64,000 bases of DNA, from the NCBI RefSeq assembly GCF_026230105.1, contig NC_079477.1, positions 17,985,001 to 18,049,000 of the forward strand, given 5' to 3'. This stretch comes from Diorhabda sublineata. Taxonomy: Eukaryota > Arthropoda > Insecta > Coleoptera > Chrysomelidae. Shown here one piece after another: positions 59,328 through 64,000 of this stretch; the stretch's first letter is position 1, and each line of letters opens with the position of its first letter. Under the pieces are notes generated by a model, which did not search any database, had not been told where the DNA came from, and saw nothing but the letters and a program-made list of their open reading frames with translations. Both the position numbers and the translations under genes were made by a program.

Positions 59328-60994
59328 ATTTTAGTTTTTACTTGCTTTCAAATACTACTAAAAGAAACAAAATGTCGACCTAAGTTTGCTCGCCGGGGCT
59401 ACTATTCTCAAATGTCGAAAATGCACAGCGAACAATATAAGTTAATATGCAAAACTATAACTAATTTAGGTAAAAATTCCGAGTTCAAAAACAATTAACA
59501 ATGATCTATTATTATTATGGAATTTGTTTAGTTCTAAGATAGTAATTGAACATTTGACAATAGTTTCTTGGCGTCGAACAAAAACTTTGACGTTGACAGA
59601 ACTATTTAACGTTCAGAGATGCCAAATGGTTAGAAGCTAAAAATTGTGAGGGCCGTGGTAAGAAAATCATAACAAACCTCGAAGTTTCGAAGTTAAACTT
59701 CTGGAGTGGGAATAAAAGAAGGAAATACAAGTAGTCAATATTTTACTTATTTCTTTAATTTCTTACTTCTTAAACCTCTTTTATACGTTTTTCTGATGAA
59801 TTATCTTGATTTTAGGTCTCAATAAAAATTTCGTTTAAAAGCATATAATATTGATGTTTCTACTACTTTCAATCTTGATGATTTGATAAATCATATTTTC
59901 ATATACTGAAAGTAGTCGAAACATTAATATTATATGCTTCTAACCGCAAAACGGTATGGTATATGATGTAAAAACGAGATATCAAAAAATAAATTTATTT
60001 ATTCCGAATCTGAATCAATTTCTGGGGGATACATTGCTGCAGAATTTAATTTATTTGTTAAATCTGTAGACACAGTAGTTGTAGCAATTACCGCTATTTG
60101 AAATTAAGCTTTTTATTGAAAGGAGCCCTTCCAACTTCGTGGTTTTAAAGCGATTTCTTAGCTGAATTTTGTTAATATTTTCTTGTGAAAACACTCTTTC
60201 AGAATTAGCGCTGGAATGCGGTAAAGTTCAACTTCTGGTAATCTTCTATACTTCATACCATCTAATCTAGAGGACATACACTATGTGGAAAAAAAATATT
60301 ATGATGTTATGTGATCCTATTCCTATTCTTGAACCGAGGAATGATATTCCTTGCATTGCTTATTTTCGGTCAGACTCTTGGATACTGAATTTTTCTCCTT
60401 GTAAAGATAATAAATTATGTTTCTTCAAGCGTATAATATAATAAAATATCTCTATCATTTTTGGCAACACAGATCGTAGAAATAACCTATTCTTTTACTA
60501 GTAAAATAATAAACGCTCATTAATGTACTAGTAACAAAATAATGAGAAACGATAGCAACGTCTTATTATGGGCGTTGTAACCAAGTAGGCAGGAACTGTT
60601 ATTTAATTTTTAATTTGTTTGAAGTTTGTCACTTTTGAAAGGTGTATTTTAAAAATGTATCGAGAAGAAGAATTTTAATGTACAGACACGCTTGAATAAA
60701 AAATATATCACTCGGAGCAGAGGACCCAATATATTTTATGTTTCGCCCAATTTGCCCAGCCTCGGCTAACGTCTCGGCAGTGCAAAAATCTGGGCTCTAC
60801 AATAATAATAGCTTTCTACGCCTAGTAACATAATGCACTACTCTAGTTTTGATTTCATATGTTTAGATCAGTGATATTGGAGCTGAGATTAAGAACAAAT
60901 TTTGTGAGATCTCACCATATATCGTGAAATCTGGCATCCCCGTTGACGTTATTCCACATGCTGTCAAGAATGAAAGAAAACAAATATTTAAATC
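59328..60994. promoter_or_regulatory. Divergent intergenic region between the KH gene and EIPR1
   Basis: 1667 bp between two head-to-head start codons, so it should contain both promoters. No TATA box or initiator can be assigned with confidence. It holds the inverted-repeat element at 59.84-59.94 kb. A patch at 60715-60790 is less AT-rich. Confidence 0.5.
59838..59940. repeat. Short inverted-repeat element (about 34-bp arms)
   Basis: 'AGCATATAATATTGATGTTT' and 'CTACTACTTTCAAT' (59840-59873) are mirrored by 59905-59938 ('ACTGAAAGTAGTCGAAACAT' and onward) with about three mismatches. The loop is about 31 bp. Confidence 0.85.
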
Positions 60995-61036
60995 ATGGAT
61001 AATGAAAATTCTGTAATTTACGGTCTAGAGTTTCAG
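60995..61036 (+). CDS. EIPR1: EIPR1 exon 1 (residues 1-14)
   Basis: The ATG is the only one in frame before the donor CAG|GTATAC. It encodes MDNENSVIYGLEFQ, and 'IYGLEFQ' matches the conserved start of the family. Confidence 0.85.
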
Positions 61037-63910
61037 GTATACAGACTATTTTTGAATATTTCAAATATTGTATGTCTTATTATTTTAGTCCAGAGCATTA
61101 TGTCCACAATACGCAGAAACAGAAAAAATACGATTTATAATAGGAACACAATCACTTAAACAAACTAACAATCAAATTCATTTAATAGAATTCAATGAAG
61201 AAATATCTACAATAAAAACTTCTGTGAGTTTATTTATGTCTTCCTATTCGCCTGTTTAATTTGCAAATAATATTAATAAAGTTATAATTAATCTGATATT
61301 AGATTCGGATTTTAATGTAACTATTAATGTAGTTTTCTCGATATTTATAGGTATTTCATCATTCTGAAGGTGAAATATGGAAACTGACATCAAGTCCTAT
61401 AGATCCACTTAAAATATCTACTTGCTACAACACTCTCACCAGTGAAAACAGCTGTGTTATGAGAAGTGCAATTTTAAGACTACCTGAAATTGAAAATCAT
61501 GATACAATTGAAAATTTAGAAATAGTTACAAAACTGGATTCTACTTCACTAGGAAATGATATCAGAACAACAGAATTTCATCCGACAATTGCTAATTCTG
61601 CAGTGACTTTGACAGATACCCATGTTGTCCTTTGGGACATTTCTGAAACTGAAGGGAAACTTGTAAGTAGTATATTATTAGAAGGCAAGAATAGTCCAAA
61701 ATTCACTAATGGCAAGTGGAATCCACATCAAAATTGTAATCAGGTAGGTGTTTGAAAATGCTCTTCAGGGAATATCATTAAAAATGCTGTTTTCCATCAA
61801 TAGTTCAGTACATTGACGGAAACTCACATAAAGACATATGATATAAGGTCGGGAGAACTAGCCTGGAATATAGATAATGCTCATTCTCAATTTATAAGAG
61901 ATATGGATTACAATATGAATAAATTATACCACCTTGCAACCTGTGGAGATGATGGTTTTCTGAAAATTTGGGATTTCAGACAAACAAGCAGTCCTGTATT
62001 CTCCAGAAGTGATCATTCACATTGGTAAGTTATTTGTTTTTGTAAAAATTGAAACTTTTTGTTTTCAGAATATAGAAAAAAAATAAATCACCAATTCAAG
62101 ATTAGAAGCTTGTCATATGCTATTTACATTTTTAGTCATTTTTCTAATTGTTGTGGCCCAGTAATCACAGTAATCTAAAATATTACTTAATTTGTTGATT
62201 TCTCCTTCCGTTTGAGTCTATAGGAATAGACATAAGTCTATAAAAGTAAATTGAAAACAAAAGGAAATAATAATTTTAGATAATTCAAGTTTATAATGTC
62301 CTCTAACAATAAAATACTTTCACAAGCAGTAAACAACTGATCCAACAAATGTTTGTTTGGTATTTGTTAAACAATGCTACATACCAACCTGAATAGATAG
62401 GAATACATCAACAAATATAACAAATTGCATGGGGATCTCAATCAGCCAAAGAATATTCTATAAAATGGAGGGTCCACAATAAAGATAGTTAGTTTCAAGA
62501 GTGAGAGCGGAGTCAGTTTCGTGACTGCAAGTGGAGTTTTTCGTGACCGCGATAAACGGGAAGTCTTACATAGTGTTTACATATAATTGTCTTATAACTG
62601 TTTTCCAAATATTGAGTGTATTATTACAATAATAAGTTTTCAAATATAGAGAATTCCTGATTATTAGACAAATAGTTATTATCTATATGATACGAATTTT
62701 TCACTTCCAAAGAAAAAATTAATTCATGTTGTGATATATTATATAAGGAGGTGCAGATTTGGTACCCAAAGGAAGATTCCAAAAATTCGACTCTGCCCAG
62801 ATAAATATAACTTTATATGTAGATTTTGGTTTTATATTTTTGTTGTGTATCTCTGTTTTTATTTTTTATCGTTACTTATTGGTTACCATTAGATCTATTG
62901 TTTTGATATTCACCCTCCCAAATTTCACTCTAATATAGACCCATTTTTCTTATAAGGGAAAGAAGTCCAGCTACCAAGATTAAGCTGGGTGCGGGCAAAG
63001 CAGACAACCTCATCAAGGAATCCGGGAGCACCTTGTCCAGGCGTTTGTAAGCCCCTGCTACCCACAGCGCTTTCGTTAGAAGGGTAGTAATCCCCTAATT
63101 GGTGGTAAATTATTACACTGGAGACAGCGGAGTAGTGACCCGCTCTTGTAGGAAGCAAAAGTTTTCAATATTTTCAAAATTCTCTTCCTCTACAACTTTG
63201 ATTGATTTATGTAGTGATTCTACTGTTTCGTATATTTCTTCATGCTTACCTCTTTGTACCTGCTCTATCATCATTAGATAGCTTCTAAATTAGAAGTAAA
63301 GTGACACAAGATAGCAACAGGATTATCTCGTCTGAGAGCTACTACATCATGACCTTAAAAGATTAATTCTCTTAACTTATCTCTTGCATGCGTAAATCTA
63401 GTTTGGCTATTTCTATTACATATTTGCTTTGTGGTTTTTTTAATACATAGTTCAGGGCACTTTTTCCTATATCTTCAATAAATTCATTTTGCAAAAACTT
63501 TTATATTGTTATTAGCAATTTTTATGATCATACGAGGATAAAATTGTTATTTAATTAATTTAGTATTTACTTTCTATAAGATGTTTCCAACTCTCTATCA
63601 TTTTCTTGATCTCTAGATTCCATTCTGTTAAAAAAGCTGGTTCATCCTTTTCTAATATTAGCCATATACACTTAAAATGATCCAAATACCATTGTCTAAT
63701 GAAGAGTTTCCAACCTGGCACATAACAGCTCACATAAATCTCTATTTGCAGGATTTGGTGTGTAAGATTTAATCCATTTCATGATCAGCTAGTTCTTACA
63801 GCCAGTTCAGATGCAAGAGTATTACTTTCTAGCGCTGCAAGTGTTAGTTCAGAAAATATCAGTGAAACTCTTATCACTGATGATAAAGAGGGATTTGATA
63901 CCAAGCAAAA
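60995..63910 (+). CDS. EIPR1: EARP/GARP complex-interacting protein 1 (WD40 protein), exons 1-5, 3' end outside window
   Basis: The exons are 60995-61036, 61089-61223, 61351-61743, 61804-62024 and 63752-63910. All introns are GT..AG and all joins are in frame (14, 45 and 131 codons, then 73 plus a split TGG). The protein starts MDNENSVIYGLEFQ. It continues 'SRALCPQYAETEKIRFIIGT', then 'HHSEGEIWKLTSSP', WD-repeat blades 'VTLTDTHVVLWDI' and 'LATCGDDGFLKIWDFR', and 'HSHWIWCVRFNPFHDQLVLT'. This order is that of EIPR1 (TSSC1), a beta-propeller that binds the EARP and GARP tethering complexes and works in endosome-to-Golgi traffic and dense-core vesicle formation. About 316 residues are present. 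Human EIPR1 is about 387, so roughly 70 residues lie beyond the window. Confidence 0.92.
61089..61223 (+). CDS. EIPR1: EIPR1 exon 2 (residues 15-59)
   Basis: Acceptor TATTTTAG, donor TCT|GTGAGT. First blade: 'ETEKIRFIIGTQSLKQTNNQ'. Confidence 0.92.
61351..61743 (+). CDS. EIPR1: EIPR1 exon 3 (residues 60-190)
   Basis: Acceptor TTTATAG, donor CAG|GTAGGT. Contains 'GEIWKL', 'MRSAILRLPE' and the WD dipeptide in 'VVLWDI'. Confidence 0.94.
61804..62024 (+). CDS. EIPR1: EIPR1 exon 4 (residues 191-263)
   Basis: Acceptor CATCAATAG, donor ATTG|GTAAGT, splitting Trp264. Contains 'IKTYDIRSGE' and 'DGFLKIWDFRQ'. Confidence 0.94.
62025..63751 (+). other. Intron 4 of EIPR1
   Basis: 1727 bp. Mostly AT-rich; a GC-richer insert at about 62930-63150 is annotated separately. 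Confidence 0.85.
62925..63160 (-). mobile_element. Possible 5' end of an RTE-like LINE in EIPR1 intron 4
   Basis: A 77-residue minus frame with distinctly higher GC ends 'ARTQLNLGSW..', which resembles the 'LN(I/L)G(T/S)WNVR' start of RTE-type endonucleases. The upstream 'SRGLQTPGQGAPGFLDEVVC' may be 5' untranslated or ORF1 sequence. Nothing further of the endonuclease is present. Confidence 0.35.
63752..63910 (+). CDS. EIPR1: EIPR1 exon 5 (residues 264-316)
   Basis: Acceptor CTATTTGCAG, donor CAAAA|GTAAGT, leaving two bases of the next codon. Encodes 'IWCVRFNPFHDQLVLTASSD', then a Ser/Glu-rich loop. The next exon lies outside the window. Confidence 0.92.
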
Positions 63911-64000
63911 GTAAGTTATTATATTGATCTCAATATTTTGTAAATTTTTACCAAAAATATTCTGGTTTTGACCCTTACATCAAGTAATGAAAAATATTAG

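Overview
The window looks like AT-rich insect nuclear DNA, with a beetle or related insect as a low-confidence guess. It has spliced genes with GT..AG introns and a dense population of old, mutated transposable elements of types common in insect genomes. There are no bacterial operons, and I see no rRNA, CRISPR array or convincing tRNA gene.

Only two host genes can be supported, both at the right end. (1) 46870-59327, minus strand: a complete six-exon gene for a STAR-family KH-domain RNA-binding protein (KHDRBS/Sam68-like). The six exons join in frame to exactly 372 codons plus a stop. (2) 60995-63910, plus strand: the first five exons (about 316 residues) of a WD40 protein matching EIPR1/TSSC1, the EARP/GARP-interacting protein; its 3' end lies beyond the window. 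The two genes are divergent, with 1.67 kb between their start codons. That spacer contains a small inverted-repeat element.

The left 46 kb is a transposon graveyard. In order: reverse-transcriptase pieces (1-640, 1.5-1.8 kb, 3.1-3.5 kb); a piggyBac-like relic (6.2-7.0 kb); a 4.45-kb block bounded by long inverted repeats (7.69-12.14 kb) that holds a Helitron/PIF1 helicase remnant and a non-LTR retrotransposon with a restriction-like endonuclease; a CR1/Jockey-type LINE with a tandemly duplicated RT segment (13.6-15.4 kb); a mariner (16 kb); a pogo-type transposase (17.1-18.2 kb); a Jockey-type gag ORF (19.7-20.5 kb); a foldback element (23.3 kb); four further DDE transposase relics (23.9, 24.8, 26 and 31.5-32 kb); a Penelope-like element with GIY-YIG endonuclease, interrupted by a foldback MITE (32.9-34.3 kb); another APE-type LINE (36.2-38.5 kb); a 332-bp MITE (39.2 kb); a SWIM zinc-finger relic (42.3 kb); another DDE relic (43.7-44.4 kb); and an internally deleted mariner (45.7 kb). 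More elements sit in the introns of the two host genes, notably an antisense RTE-type RT and a deleted mariner in the 6.2-kb last intron of the KH gene.

I found no clearly new functional system. The observations most worth checking are the inverted-repeat-bounded composite block at 7.69-12.14 kb, a degenerate hammerhead-ribozyme-like fold at the 3' end of the Penelope relic, the perfect 17-bp GC-rich hairpin in a KH-gene intron, and the SWIM fragment 0.45 kb upstream of a short unexplained ORF.
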